The notes beneath the pieces were generated by a model that saw nothing but the letters and a program-made list of their open reading frames with translations, was not told the DNA's origin and ran no database searches. 64,000 bases of DNA, taken from the NCBI RefSeq assembly GCF_012273895.1, contig NC_052105.1:2666001-2730000 (forward strand). Direction: 5' to 3'. Shown here in pieces: positions 21,901 through 32,350 of the stretch. Position 1 is the first letter of the stretch, and every line of letters begins with the position of its first letter. The stretch comes from Zerene cesonia. Its lineage: Eukaryota > Arthropoda > Insecta > Lepidoptera > Pieridae. A program made the translations under genes and the position numbers.

Positions 21901-23569
21901 TTTTAAAAAGGACCAACAATTGAAATTGTATCGATAAATTCAAATAAAACTAATCAGCATTATTATAAGGTCATAAGCCTCACCAGTTTCCTCTTCACTG
22001 TCAGTGTAATCTGTGTCTGAAGAGCCACTCTCCTCTTTATCGCCATCCAACATTTCTTCCTCATCATCCCGCCCTAAAACCTCCTTCTCTGCCTCTCTGG
22101 AATATGTTAAATTCTCATCAATATATAGCATAGCATCTCGGCCACAGTGTTTGATGCTGACCATGTCGTGTATCAATATGTTTTTTTTTAGCTCCAAATA
22201 TATAGAGATTTCCTTAGCTAATAGTAATAATAACTTTGAATTATAGAGTTTCAAATTAAAGAGTTAAATACCTTGCAGCCAATTTAGCTTTAACAGCCTG
22301 CCTACGTCGCTCAATCTCATCTTCATCCAGTTCGTCTTCACTCTCGGAACTATGCCGAGCCTCATCTTCACTGGATTCTGGTTCAGGCTCTTCAGGTTCG
22401 GCGTCGATAATCTCCGGTTTGTGCTCCGAGCGTCGCGGAGGCGACTGCACTGCCATACGAAGACGGCGCAACCGAGGGTCATCAACCTGTAATTGGAATT
22501 AAAAATTAAATACTAGCTTTATGCCCGCCGCTTCACCCGCATAGTCATAGAAAAACCTGAATAGTACCTATTCCTTCGGGATTTTCGGGATATAATCTAT
22601 TCTATATCCTTTACAGGTCTCAAGCTATCTTGGTACCAAATTTCATCCAAATTGATTCAGTGGCTTAGACATAAAGAAGTGACAGACACAGAGTTACATT
22701 GGATGTATAATATTAGTAAGGAGGATTAAAAAAGATGTTTGATGTGTTCCACAATGGTGCGTATGATAAGCAATCTATGACATCAATATTGAAAAACATT
22801 GTTCAAAAAATACTCTATAAGGTGACAAAACATATTAAAATTATTATATGCTTAATCATTGATATATTACATAGTTATTAAGTAATTATAGCCTTCATTT
22901 GGATATGGCAAGATTACATTATTTGTAAATTGTCCTTTGTTCTACTTTCTGTGTAATTTATCGCAAACTGAACCTAACTAAAACCATCATATGGAATGTA
23001 TTTCATAATTCCATGGTTTTCACATTGATAGATTATATCTACCAAGAAATAATGCAATATGAGATTGTAATCTAATGGTAAAATTTTACAGTGACACTAG
23101 CTGTTGCCCGCAGATTCGCCCACATAGTCTTAAAACTTACTGTGGAGAATGACATGGTATAAAGAACTTTTTCAGCTAACAATAACTTACTTCTTGCTCT
23201 GAATCACTGTGGTCATCTTTTCCAATAACAGGAGCAATAATATGCCTTCTCTCTGGTCTTTGTTGTTCTATAAAGTCTTCAGCATCTGATTCTTCAGATG
23301 ATGATACTCCTTGAGCATAATCTGGCTTTTTTCCTGATATATATCTTTGAACTTTCACCTTTTGCATAGATATTTCACCTGAAAGTTAAATTAAAATATA
23401 TATACAACAAACAACAATATATAAAACCATAAAGAAAATTGTAATTTTTGGTACCTATAATAGTAAAAAAAATACTATTCTAAATTATACTGTTACCTTT
23501 TTCATTTCGAACTGGCACCGCACCAGCAGTACTTTGTATACCAATCGGTTGAGCTGGTAGAACATTCAT
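18950..23569 (-). CDS. Mfap1: Microfibrillar-associated protein 1 (copy 2)
   Basis: Second copy of the spliceosomal gene. Exons from the 5' end: 23569-23497, 23378-23191, 22486-22272, 22096-21984, 21492-21311, 20881-20757, 20358-20215, 19449-19353 and 19135-18950. Every splice site, phase and exon length matches copy 1, giving 440 residues. Seen differences are I2N and E143D; other coding changes I noticed are silent. Nothing marks it as a pseudogene: no stop, frameshift or lost splice site. Intron changes include the extra hairpin near 20630-20668 and altered poly(T) runs beside exon 7. Whether this is a paralogue or the other allele cannot be settled from sequence alone. Confidence 0.93.
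19766..19942. repeat. Foldback element (right arm)
   Basis: Mirror of 12581-12744. One arm lacks a single base relative to the left-arm copy ('gaataatcgcg' against 'gaataaatcgcg'). Confidence 0.65.
20634..20665. repeat. Small hairpin insertion present only in the right arm
   Basis: Arms CTCGGACTCCTA and TAGGAGTCCGAG enclose an 8-nt loop. The left arm lacks it: 'cagtacag' runs straight into 'agaggagg' on the matching strand. It accounts for most of the jump in mirror sum from 32572 to 32533 between MFAP1 exons 6 and 7. Confidence 0.8.
20945..21018 (-). tRNA. tRNA-like sequence (right arm)
   Basis: Mirror of 11554-11627 with no base change that I can see, although the intron around it does show changes. 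Same reservations: C at position 33, mismatch in the acceptor stem, probably a pseudo-tRNA or SINE head. Confidence 0.55.
21770..21870. repeat. Degenerate foldback-family copy (right arm)
   Basis: Mirror of 10705-10825 in MFAP1 copy 2 intron 4. Confidence 0.4.
22512..22735 (+). repeat. SINE-like repeat in MFAP1 copy 2 intron 2
   Basis: Mirror of 9855-10084, from 'tactagctttatgcccgcc' to 'ataatattagtaagga'. Confidence 0.7.
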
Positions 23570-24338
23570 GGTTACGATTTGAAAAATCTTAACAATTATG
23601 AGAAGCAATGATGTGTGAATGTATCAGTAGTCTTATGAGTAACGAAATTTCAAGAAAAAGAAATAGAAACTACAAATATTTTTTGTACACTGCAATTATC
23701 GTTTTACAAAAAAAAACAAACATAAAAACAGGCAACAAATGAAAATCTAGAACAATTCAAGTCCAATTGTTGAATAATTCGCACAGGCCACAGACCCATC
23801 GTTTACAAATTACAAACGAGTTTGACAGTTGACACCACTTTGACAAAAGTACCATGAAATCAAAATTCAAATGACAATCTACATCATAAATAATAAATTT
23901 AAAATCATAGAGATGTCGTTATTGAGTGAGCATCTATAGTCACTATAAAGCGTCCCTCACACTGAGATAAATACCGCGATCGCAGTATATGAATCTCCGC
24001 GATTGCTAGTTCGCTTAGGCTCTGTAATATAACAAATATTCACTGACATTTTCGTTATCTTATGCAACTCCAGCCATTGTTTACTTAAGCAATACCTAGT
24101 GATAACAGTCATATTTATGGATAGTTATTACATATCATCCAGAAGAACACCAATTATTTGTGTAAGAATAATAGCTATTCATTGTTATAATTGATGGTTG
24201 ATGCCGTGATTTAATGTATGTAATAGGAACATTTTAGTAATCAAGTAAAATTATTGATTGAAGTTATTTATCAATCAATAGACAACGTGTAAGTTCCTTC
24301 AAACTGTTTCATACAACGCGAAAATCAATACATAAGTC
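23570..24338. promoter_or_regulatory. Bidirectional promoter region, MFAP1 / pyd3 (copy 2)
   Basis: Mirror of 8260-9022 between divergent start codons. It carries scattered substitutions and a few indels, so both genes of the second copy keep a promoter region. Confidence 0.55.
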
Positions 24339-25505
24339 ATGGCATCTATTAATAAAGAGCTAAAAAGTATTGATGAGCTAATAAATAGATCTATATCAGG
24401 CGAAGATTTGAAAGAATTTAATAGAATTCATTATGGAAGAATAGATCATCATAGCCTGGAACTTAAAAAAGGAAGTAATAAAACTTCTGAAGAAAATGAT
24501 TTTGAAATTGCAGCATATGATTTTCCAGCGCGTAAAGAAGAAACAAGAACTCCTCGTACTGTTAGAGTAGGTGTGATACAGCATTCAATTGCAATTTCTA
24601 CTAGTCAGCCCATAATTGAACAGAGACAAGCCATTTTTAACAAAATTTCCAAACTGATTGATACAGCAGGTGATGAAAATGTCAATATTTTATGTTTGCA
24701 AGAAGCTTGGAGTATGCCTTTTGCTTTCTGCACCAGAGAAAAAGCACCATGGTGTGAATTTGCAGAAAGTGTTACCGATGGGCCTAGCACCCTGTTTCTC
24801 AAGAAGTATGCTGCTAAATATGGTATGGTGATTATTTCACCAATCTTAGAACGTGATGAAATACATGGTGATCTCATTTGGAATACAGCAGTTGTGATAA
24901 ATGAAAAGGGTGTGGTAATAGGTAGCCATAGAAAGAATCACATTCCGAGGGTAGGTGATTTCAATGAATCAACATATTATTTTGAAGGCAACACAGGTCA
25001 TCCAGTTTTTGAAACTAAGTTTGGTAAAATAGCAATAAACATTTGTTATGGGCGTCACCACCCTTTGAACTGGTTGATGTTTGGAATTAATGGAGCTGAA
25101 ATAGTTTTCAATCCATCAGCAACTGTTTCTGGTCTGAGTGAACATCTATGGGCCGTTGAAGCTAGAAATGCTGCTATAGCTAACAGTTATTTTACATGTG
25201 CAATCAATCGGGTTGGGACAGAAGTATTTCCCAATGAGTTCACATCTGGAGATGGGAAACCAGCACATTGTGATTTTGGGCATTTCTATGGGTCCAGCTA
25301 TATCACAGCTCCTGATGGTACCAGGACACCTAGTCTGTCAAGAACCAAAGATGGTTTGCTAATTGCCCAACTTGATTTAAATATGTGCAGACAGATCAAG
25401 GATAAGTGGGGGTTTGCAATGACACAACGGCTGGATCTATATGCCAACAGCTTAAGCAAATATTTAAAAGGAGAACAAGGACCTCAACTTATAAGAGACA
25501 ATTAA
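24339..25505 (+). CDS. pyd3: Beta-ureidopropionase (copy 2)
   Basis: Same 388-residue intronless enzyme as copy 1, with E122, K199 and C236 intact. The only residue change seen is R311C (codon TGT at 25269-25271; CGT in copy 1), just before 'DFGHFYGSS'. That position is basic in the human protein as I recall it, so the change may matter for folding or assembly. It is flanked by the mirrored MFAP1 promoter and the mirrored convergent end of eIF2-beta. Confidence 0.95.
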   Translation: MASINKELKSIDELINRSISGEDLKEFNRIHYGRIDHHSLELKKGSNKTSEENDFEIAAYDFPARKEETRTPRTVRVGVIQHSIAISTSQPIIEQRQAIFNKISKLIDTAGDENVNILCLQEAWSMPFAFCTREKAPWCEFAESVTDGPSTLFLKKYAAKYGMVIISPILERDEIHGDLIWNTAVVINEKGVVIGSHRKNHIPRVGDFNESTYYFEGNTGHPVFETKFGKIAINICYGRHHPLNWLMFGINGAEIVFNPSATVSGLSEHLWAVEARNAAIANSYFTCAINRVGTEVFPNEFTSGDGKPAHCDFGHFYGSSYITAPDGTRTPSLSRTKDGLLIAQLDLNMCRQIKDKWGFAMTQRLDLYANSLSKYLKGEQGPQLIRDN

Positions 25506-26408
25506 GGGCTTCAACAATTATTGTTCTTGTTTACAATGATGGACTCAGATTATAATTCCTAATATGTAGCTGTAAGCTAATTGTGGCAGTTAATATTTTT
25601 TAACTAAGTGAAAAATTGAGCACATTTTTGAAATGATCAGATGGTTTTTTTTTTTATTTATACACTGTTGGGGTAACTTAAAGTTGAATACTATTGTATG
25701 TTTTAGAATTTTATTTTTATTACACAAATTATACAATATATCAAATGAAGTTTTATTTATGAGGTGTGAAAATAAAACAACTGTTTAAAAACATTGTGTA
25801 CCAATGTGAATTTTACAGAAGTGAGCTATATATAAATATGTAGGTTACAGTGGGGTACATGCAGACTTTCATTTATCAATATATAAATACACTTATTTAG
25901 AAAGTTTAAGCATTGCTCATATTTGAATTGAATTATTAATACAATTTTTATATACTATGGGACACTTGATACTAAAGAATAAAATAACTTAGTGCAAATA
26001 CTAAAAAGCATAACAATTTTTGTGACATTATGAACTACAAATTATTATCAGAAATAATGACAAGCGAGTTTTTATTTAAATGACAAACACTGTATATATT
26101 TAACTATTATTTAAAACAAATCAACATAATTAAACAGAAAAAGTATATTAAATCCATTCAATAAATTATGAATTGCCTATATTACATAGTAATATATAAA
26201 TATCCTAATTCACACGACATGTATATATTTTTATAAAACATTATTGGCATAACTTTTTAGAACACATAAAAGCACCCAACTGAGAAACTAACAGATATTC
26301 AACAAGGGATATATTTTATTACACAAGAAATGAATGGAAAGCAAGAAAAGTTCACTGTATGTACCCCAAAACCAGGTTTTGAATTGATTATCACTAAGCA
26401 CTATTATT
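25506..26408. terminator. Convergent 3' region of pyd3 and eIF2-beta (copy 2)
   Basis: Mirror of 6192-7092. The eIF2-beta poly(A) signal is conserved as TTTATT at 26315-26320 on the plus strand. No other gene. Confidence 0.5.
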
Positions 26409-27347
26409 CTATGCAGTCTTTGCACGCATGGCCGCTCTTTTGCCAGTGACAGCCTGGAAACCAGATTTGATGCTAGCCACAGAGCAACGAGAGCCACAGG
26501 TTTCACATTGGAGGAAGAATAATCGAGTATCCTTTTGAAGAATTGTATCAGGAGAACGACATGTATGACATGTAACATATTCCTTAATATACCGACGCAA
26601 GACATTCTCAATTTGCTTCTGTTGGAAACGACCTTTAATAATGAGTTGGCTGTTACCATCCACTGAACCACTTGTACCCAACTCGGCCAACAAGAAATCT
26701 AATAAATGTTTAGGCTGTCTATGCAATGTTTTGCATATTTCTGTGAAATTGGCAAATGAAGTTTTCTTTGTTCCAATTCTAACAACTTGAGGTGGTCTCA
26801 TTATGAATTTTTGTTTCTTCCCAGAAACCATACTAGGATTCTTTTCGCGCATAATGTCGAAAACTCGCTCAAGTAGCTCATCATATGTATAATCGCGATC
26901 ACTTCCAACCCATTCTCCATTTTGATCGTCGTCTCTCTCTTGATCATCTCCCTTTACATCCTCTTCCGCAACAATCTCGTCTAAATTTCTCTTCTTTTTC
27001 TTTTTTTTAGTCTTTGCAAAATCGATGTCGAGATCCAAGTCATCAATAATCTCATCATCTTGCTGCTCTGGTTCTTCCGCGGGAGGCTTTTCTTCCCTTG
27101 TTTCTGGTAATGCATTCTCTAATTCGTCTAAATTAAAGAAAGTCTTCTTTTTCTTTTTCTTCTTTTTACCGAAATTATCTAAATCCAGGCTGTCGTCCTC
27201 GGGTACGTCTACGTCACCTATCTCAGCAGGCGCCTCCGTACTCGTGGTTTCGCCTTGTTCGCCTGCTAATGCTGCTTCCATGTCAAATCCTGTCTTCTTC
27301 TTCTTTTTCTTCTTCAAAGAAGGATCGAAAATCATATCGTCATCCAT
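26409..27347 (-). CDS. eIF2beta: Eukaryotic translation initiation factor 2 subunit beta (copy 2)
   Basis: Second intact 312-residue copy, intronless, with all three K-boxes and the zinc finger C260/C263/C281/C284. It differs from copy 1 at T43I and E98D, both in weakly conserved acidic linkers. Only 274 bp of the original upstream sequence remain before homology stops at 27621, and mRpS30 is missing from this side, so the promoter has lost its usual partner. Confidence 0.95.
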   Translation of the reverse strand: MDDDMIFDPSLKKKKKKKTGFDMEAALAGEQGETTSTEAPAEIGDVDVPEDDSLDLDNFGKKKKKKKKTFFNLDELENALPETREEKPPAEEPEQQDDEIIDDLDLDIDFAKTKKKKKKRNLDEIVAEEDVKGDDQERDDDQNGEWVGSDRDYTYDELLERVFDIMREKNPSMVSGKKQKFIMRPPQVVRIGTKKTSFANFTEICKTLHRQPKHLLDFLLAELGTSGSVDGNSQLIIKGRFQQKQIENVLRRYIKEYVTCHTCRSPDTILQKDTRLFFLQCETCGSRCSVASIKSGFQAVTGKRAAMRAKTA

Positions 27348-27621
27348 GATTTATAATAATATCTCACCAAGTTAATTCAAAATAAAATTTGGTTAGATTT
27401 TAGATTCGTTTGGCAGGTGGTTTGGAGAAGTGACAAAATGTTGCATCAGCTTCACAGATACACATAAATTAGCTTAAAATTACTTGCAATCGCACAGAGT
27501 AGGTTCTAATATTATTAAAGAGAACATGTAACACAGAATAGCCGCTGTCAACTGTCAAGCTCAGGAGGCTGATGTTTCTTGACAGCTTTGGAATTGAAAA
27601 TCAAGTTGTGAGAAGATAACC
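27348..27621. promoter_or_regulatory. Truncated upstream region of eIF2-beta copy 2
   Basis: The part of the former bidirectional promoter kept in the right arm. The match to 4979-5252 ends cleanly at 27621. Confidence 0.65.
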
Positions 27622-27788
27622 GAGTAAACCGTACAGCCATAAATTAAAATATTGAAGAAATAACAATGGTCGATGCTTGTTTGTGGTAGTGAATGCACGT
27701 GTTATTGAGAAAATTTTTCATTCTAGCCCTCTATTTGGCGTACATTTCAGTCAAGCTACGATTTTTTTTTTGTTTTTATTGGTTGTAG
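27622..27788. other. Unique sequence outside the duplication border
   Basis: 167 bp of continuous sequence past the right border, before an N gap. It does not resemble the mRpS30 side and holds no recognised feature. Confidence 0.6.
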
Positions 27789-27888
27789 NNNNNNNNNNNN
27801 NNNNNNNNNNNNNNNNNNNNNNNNNNNNNNNNNNNNNNNNNNNNNNNNNNNNNNNNNNNNNNNNNNNNNNNNNNNNNNNNNNNNNNNN
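27789..27888. other. Assembly gap, 100 N
   Basis: Placeholder-sized gap. The sequence on its right begins inside a short repeat copy. Confidence 0.99.
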
Positions 27889-27957
27889 TTTTGCGTGAAA
27901 GAGCAACAAACGCACACACATCCTTACAAACTTTCGCATTTATAATATTAGTAGGAA
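27889..27957 (+). repeat. SINE-like repeat, 3' end
   Basis: 'ttttgcgtgaaagagcaac' to 'ataatattagtagga'. Its 5' part is lost in the gap. Confidence 0.7.
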
Positions 27958-28379
27958 GTAGGATGTCACAGCTCTACTTCTACTTAAAGGGAAATAATTT
28001 AAACTCAAATATGTTCATCACATTTTATTAATTCTAAGGTAAGAAAAGTTAATATCACAGTTTCACAATCAACCCGTTCAGTATCGAAACATCACACTCT
28101 TTATTTCTAACTTATTTACAGAAATTACAGCTTCACTTTGGGAAGAATAGAGAAATTAATTAATTAAATAGCCTCAATATTTTTACTCAACACTAATGTT
28201 TTACACAAAATGACGCCAATCCCCTCACAATGTAGATGATTGCGGCAAGCTGTCAATAGACTGCGCCACTGGTTTTAAAACAAAAAACCCAACAAACATC
28301 AAATCTTTAGAGGGTAATTATAATTTCCTAGTGATGATGTAATTTGAGACTTACTATCTATACATGTAATGTAATACAC
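27958..28379. other. Intergenic, no feature recognised
   Basis: AT-rich, no coding signal seen. Confidence 0.4.
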
Positions 28380-28865
28380 TAATATCTATACATATCTATA
28401 CATATAATAAATCTGTAGAAAGGTCAATTCTGTACATAGAAAATATTGGAAAAATAAATAGCAGGGGGTGTTACTGGATCGATACCAAACACAAATACGT
28501 GATTAAAAAAATTCTTGTCTCTGTCTGTTTCTGTCTGTAAGTTCAGGCATCACGTGAAAACTAACGGTCCGATTTGGATGAAACTTGGTATAATTATACC
28601 TTATTATCCTGGGCATAAAATGGGATACTTTTTATACTAGAGAAATACGTAGAAAAACAAAATCTTTATTTTTCAGTTTTATCTATAGACGTTGTCCTGT
28701 AGAACCGCGAACACACGTTGCGTTATCCGCAGTGGATTCAGCGCCGTAACCTGTAGCGCCGAAAGTCGGATTTGGCTTGAACCGTTTATTTTGCATGAAT
28801 ACTACTAAGAGTTCGGGTCAGGATAGTATATACATATATATACCTTCGGGGGAGGAGCTAAACCT
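28380..28865 (+). repeat. Diverged interspersed repeat
   Basis: 'acggtccgatttggatgaaa', 'cttggtataattatacctta' and 'gtctgtttctgtctg' are typical internal phrases of a common lepidopteran short repeat. Edges are uncertain. Confidence 0.45.
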
Positions 28866-28950
28866 TTACTTTTCTTACGCATTCTAAGAAAACGTGTTAT
28901 CTAACGACTTAGGATGCACGTTTAAATTTTATTTTTGTTAGCCATGCCAT

Positions 28951-29345
28951 ATTATCTAGCTTCACACTATAAAAAATACGCCATTTAAGTAACTTGGGTA
29001 GAAAAACGTAGCTTAATTAATGTGTACAAAGTATAATGTAGTAAAAAATGTAGTACAAAAAATTATTTTAAAACAGCACCATCTATGAAATGTTATAAAA
29101 AACAAATCAATTTACACGTTAACTATTGGAAATTAATAATCAAATAACGCATATTTAAATGTTATTTGACAATATCTAGATTGACACTATAATAATTATG
29201 TCATTTAAGTAACTTGGGAAGAGTAACATAGTTTGAAGAATGTTAGTTGTATAAAGTTAATTTTGTAACAGCGCCATCTATGACATTTCATTAAAATCAA
29301 ATAAATTTACACGTTAACAATTATTGGAAAATAATAATTTAGATT
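28951..29345. repeat. Two diverged tandem copies, about 220-bp period
   Basis: The first unit starts near 28951, the second near 29171. Shared landmarks in the same order: 'tatctag', 'cacactata' or 'gacactata', 'catttaagtaacttggg', 'cagc(a/g)ccatctatga' and 'tttacacgttaac'. Non-coding; function unknown. Confidence 0.75.
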
Positions 29346-29755
29346 TGATCATGTTAGCGGTGTTATTTATTTTTTATTTATTTACTTAACTCTTTAATAT
29401 TAATCAAACTATACATAAAACAAATAATATTACGATTTTATACAAAAATACAGTATATTTATTAAGCCATCTAATATCACTAAGGACTAATTTCTTCTAA
29501 GCAACCGGAGCAAAAGGTAATCAGCTCGATAAAATTAAATTGCTTGTTGTTAGTTATTTGTAATGTGCATTTTTTGCATAACAGTTGTAATGTATACCTA
29601 CTTAGTTAGTTTTGACAATTTCAAATTCCAACAAAAGCCTCATAATCTTGAGCAGATTTGAGCAAGATGATTTATAAAATGTGCCGTGTTTATAAGATTG
29701 AATATACATTTCATACTGACTCTCACCTATGGTACAAATCAAAAAATGCAAGAAA
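29346..29755. other. Intergenic, no feature recognised
   Basis: AT-rich sequence without a gene. Confidence 0.4.
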
Positions 29756-29998
29756 ATCTATATATATTTATATATAAATGAAAGTGGTGTTAGTTACACT
29801 ATTTATAACTCAAGAACGGATTTACCGACTTGGCTGAAAATTTGTGCAGAGGTAGCGTAGATCTGGGGGAGGGACATGGGATATAAAAAACATTTTTATC
29901 CCAGAAATACCACGGGAACGGGAACATGCGAGGAAAACCCCGTGCCTATGTTTCCTGCGACTACGACGGGCAGAGCCGCGGCCGGAAATAATTGTAAT
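29756..29998 (+). repeat. Interspersed repeat
   Basis: Contains 'ctcaagaacggatttaccga', 'tatcccagaaataccacggg' and a GC-rich end 'cgggcagagccgcggccgg', a common lepidopteran short-repeat layout. Confidence 0.5.
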
Positions 29999-30016
29999 GT
30001 AATAAACCCTCATTCA

Positions 30017-30306
30017 ATTAATTTACTTATTTTAACAAAGTTATGATTTAACAAAATGATAGCAACAATCAAAACATTTCCTAATTAATTAATTTCACAT
30101 ACGAACGAAGGACGACATTGAAAAATCTTTAGAAATCAATATTATGTATTACGATAGTGATTAATTTACTTCTTTTACTTATTTTAACAAAGTTATGATT
30201 CAACATCATGAGAGCTACAATGAAAGATCCTAATGAATTAAACATATGAACAAAGTATTGCGTCGAAAAATCATCAGAAATCAATATTAAGAATTATGAG
30301 AGCGAC
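30017..30306. repeat. Two diverged tandem copies, about 150-bp period
   Basis: Units at about 30017-30158 and 30160-30306 share 'ttattttaacaaagttatga', 'cctaat(t/g)aatta', 'gaaaaatc' and 'agaaatcaatatta' in the same order. Not related to the pair at 28951-29345 as far as I can see. Confidence 0.7.
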
Positions 30307-30839
30307 ATATATTTGTTAAATACAAAACTATAATTCAATAGGGAAATATAATATGTTAACTCAATTTTTTTCTTAAAATAAAAATACTGCGACACATATT
30401 TATTTATATATAGATCACTACTTATGAAGGTTTTGACAGAGATAGCTATTTATTATATTTGCTAAAACATTTTTTTTTTAATTCGTTTTATTTAGGGGCT
30501 TTGAGTCAATACTGACTATGTCAGTCCCATAGTATACACAGAATCTTAGGACTAATCATTAACTAGTATCCGCCGTGTAAATATATAGACCATCTTAGCC
30601 ACATCCGTGTTAGGTGCGGGTAAAATGGTCTGAAACATACCCACATCAGTCGGATTCACATTAAACATGATATGAAATTTAAAATGCAACGAAATATAGA
30701 TTTGATTTCATTAATTTTACTTCATGAGAGATATTTTTATGTTGTTTCCCCACCGAGTGTGCGAGCGGAGGCGTTCGCGCGCGCTAATCTATGTACCACA
30801 AAAATCATATACGATTATACGTTTTACGTAATTTCGTTT

Positions 30840-32350
30840 TGTGCGCCCTGCGCCACTTTGCGTTCAAACGCTCCCGCACGCAGCCCCCTCGTTGTTGAGT
30901 TGTTCGCAAGCACGCTCGAGCGCTCCACGCCCTCCCGCGCGGTCACAAGCGCCGAGGAGGTGGAGCTGTTTGCGAGCGACTTTCACGAAGCGCTCCAGTC
31001 CGCCCTCACCCGAGCCACCACATACAAATTATATATACATAGTAATTATATATACTGCCCTCAGGGTCGCGCTGACTTGTTAGCCGAACATCTGGCGCAA
31101 GTTTTTAGCCGAACCCCCTGACGCCTTCGAACGCAGCCCACGCAGCGGCGGTGAACGAGCACCTGGCAGGTTTTCTAGCTGCACCGATGCCCCCCGTCGA
31201 GGAAGCCTCTTTCACCTCTCCGTCCGCCGTCCGCCGTGCGATTTCGCGTACAAAGTTGCGCAAAGCGCCCGGGCCGGACGGCGTGACGAACGAATCCCTC
31301 CGCCACCTCCCCCGTAAAGCAGTTACGGCTACGTCGCGGCTGTTTAGCGGTATATCACGCTCCGGCCACTTCCCTTCAGTGTGGAAGACCGGGCGCATAA
31401 TAATGATCCCGAAACCCGGAAAAAAGCCGGGCAGCCATCGACCCATCACCTTGCTGAGCACAGTCTCCAAAGTGTTCGAGTCACTGCTGCTGCCCATGCT
31501 GTGTCCGTACGTGTCGCCTCGCGCCGAGCAGTTCGGCTTTCGCGAGGCGCACAGTACCACCTTTCAGCTGTCCAGAGTATTGCACCACATGAGCTCCGCC
31601 CTTTACAGGAATGAGAGCGTGGTTGCAGTGCTTTTAGACATCGAAAAGGCTTTCGACCGCGTCTGGCACGAGGGTCTTATATATAAGATCCTTACCACCA
31701 CCCAATGCCCCGCGCGACTCGTGAGGATATTGATAGGATATACTCTTTCCTCACGGATCGTCGGTTCCATGTTTCCGTCGGCCCCGCCACATCTCAAGAC
31801 CGCTCCGTGCAGGCGGGTGTTCCGCAGGGCAGCTGTTTATCGCCCGCGCTATACTCCGCCNNNNNNNNNNCCCCCCCCCCCCTCGCGCAAAACCCCAACT
31901 AAATCCTCGCACTACGCATACGCATACGCCGACGATGTGGCCTTGATCGCCGGGTCGATTAATAAATCGCATACGGTACTCAAGGCGCAGCGCTAGTTGC
32001 CTGCGTGGTTTGAGCCAGAAAGACACAGGCGATTCTGTGCGGGGGTGAGGTACCTCCCCGCCATCTCACTCTGGCAGGTGAGCAAATCCCGTGGTCTAAC
32101 AAGGTCCAATCACCAATAACCTAGGCATCACTATTGATCGCCGGCTTCGCTTTAACAGCCACGTGAAGTAGGTTATCAATAAGTGCAAAGCCGCCAATAG
32201 CCTGCTCCACCCGGTGTTACGTTCCGAACTCCCGCTGCGTATAAAGGTAAGTTTGTATAAAATTTAACTAAGGCCGCTCCTCACGTATGCCGCGCCCGCC
32301 TGGTATGCGTATGTGTGCGAAAGCCTCATCGCTCACATTACGCGCTATCG
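30840..32350 (+). mobile_element. Decayed Jockey-type non-LTR retrotransposon (RT region)
   Basis: GC-rich island in AT-rich DNA. 30890-31020 encodes a stretch that looks like the linker after the endonuclease ('SAEEVELFASDFHEALQSAL'). 31055-31850 encodes the reverse transcriptase N-terminal half: 'GRADLLAEHLAQVFSRTP', 'LRKAPGPDGV', 'SHRPITLLSTVSKVFE' and 'LLDIEKAFDRVWH'. A frameshift near 31700-31740 moves the frame to 'SVQAGVPQGSCLSPALYSA'. After a 10-N gap comes the catalytic 'YADDVALIAG', then 'LGITIDRRLRFNSHVK', a stop, 'KAANSLLHPVLRSELPLR' and 'LLTYAAPAWYAYV'. It is inactive: several stops, frameshifts, and an insertion or deletion at 31021-31055. The C-terminus runs into the gap at 32351. 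Confidence 0.85.
31861..31882. other. 10-N gap followed by a 12-C run
   Basis: A ten-base gap directly next to a cytosine homopolymer inside the RT gene. It replaces the few codons before the 'YADD' motif and is most likely a sequencing or gap-filling artefact. Confidence 0.85.

Larger units (their letters stand above)
16856..27621 (-). repeat. Right arm of the large inverted duplication
   Basis: Reverse complement of 4979-15617. It begins in LINE sequence equal to the left arm at about 15617 and ends at 27621, where 'agaagataacc' is the last match to the left edge 'ggttatcttct'. Beyond it the sequence is unrelated to mRpS30. The right arm carries an extra 39-40 bp hairpin insertion near 20630-20668 and several homopolymer length changes. 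Confidence 0.92.

Noticed and set aside
32243..32271. GTAAGT...CTAAG resembling a tiny intron in the retroelement
   Set aside because: Reading straight through gives the expected Jockey C-terminal sequence with one stop, so it is coding sequence with a mutation rather than an intron.
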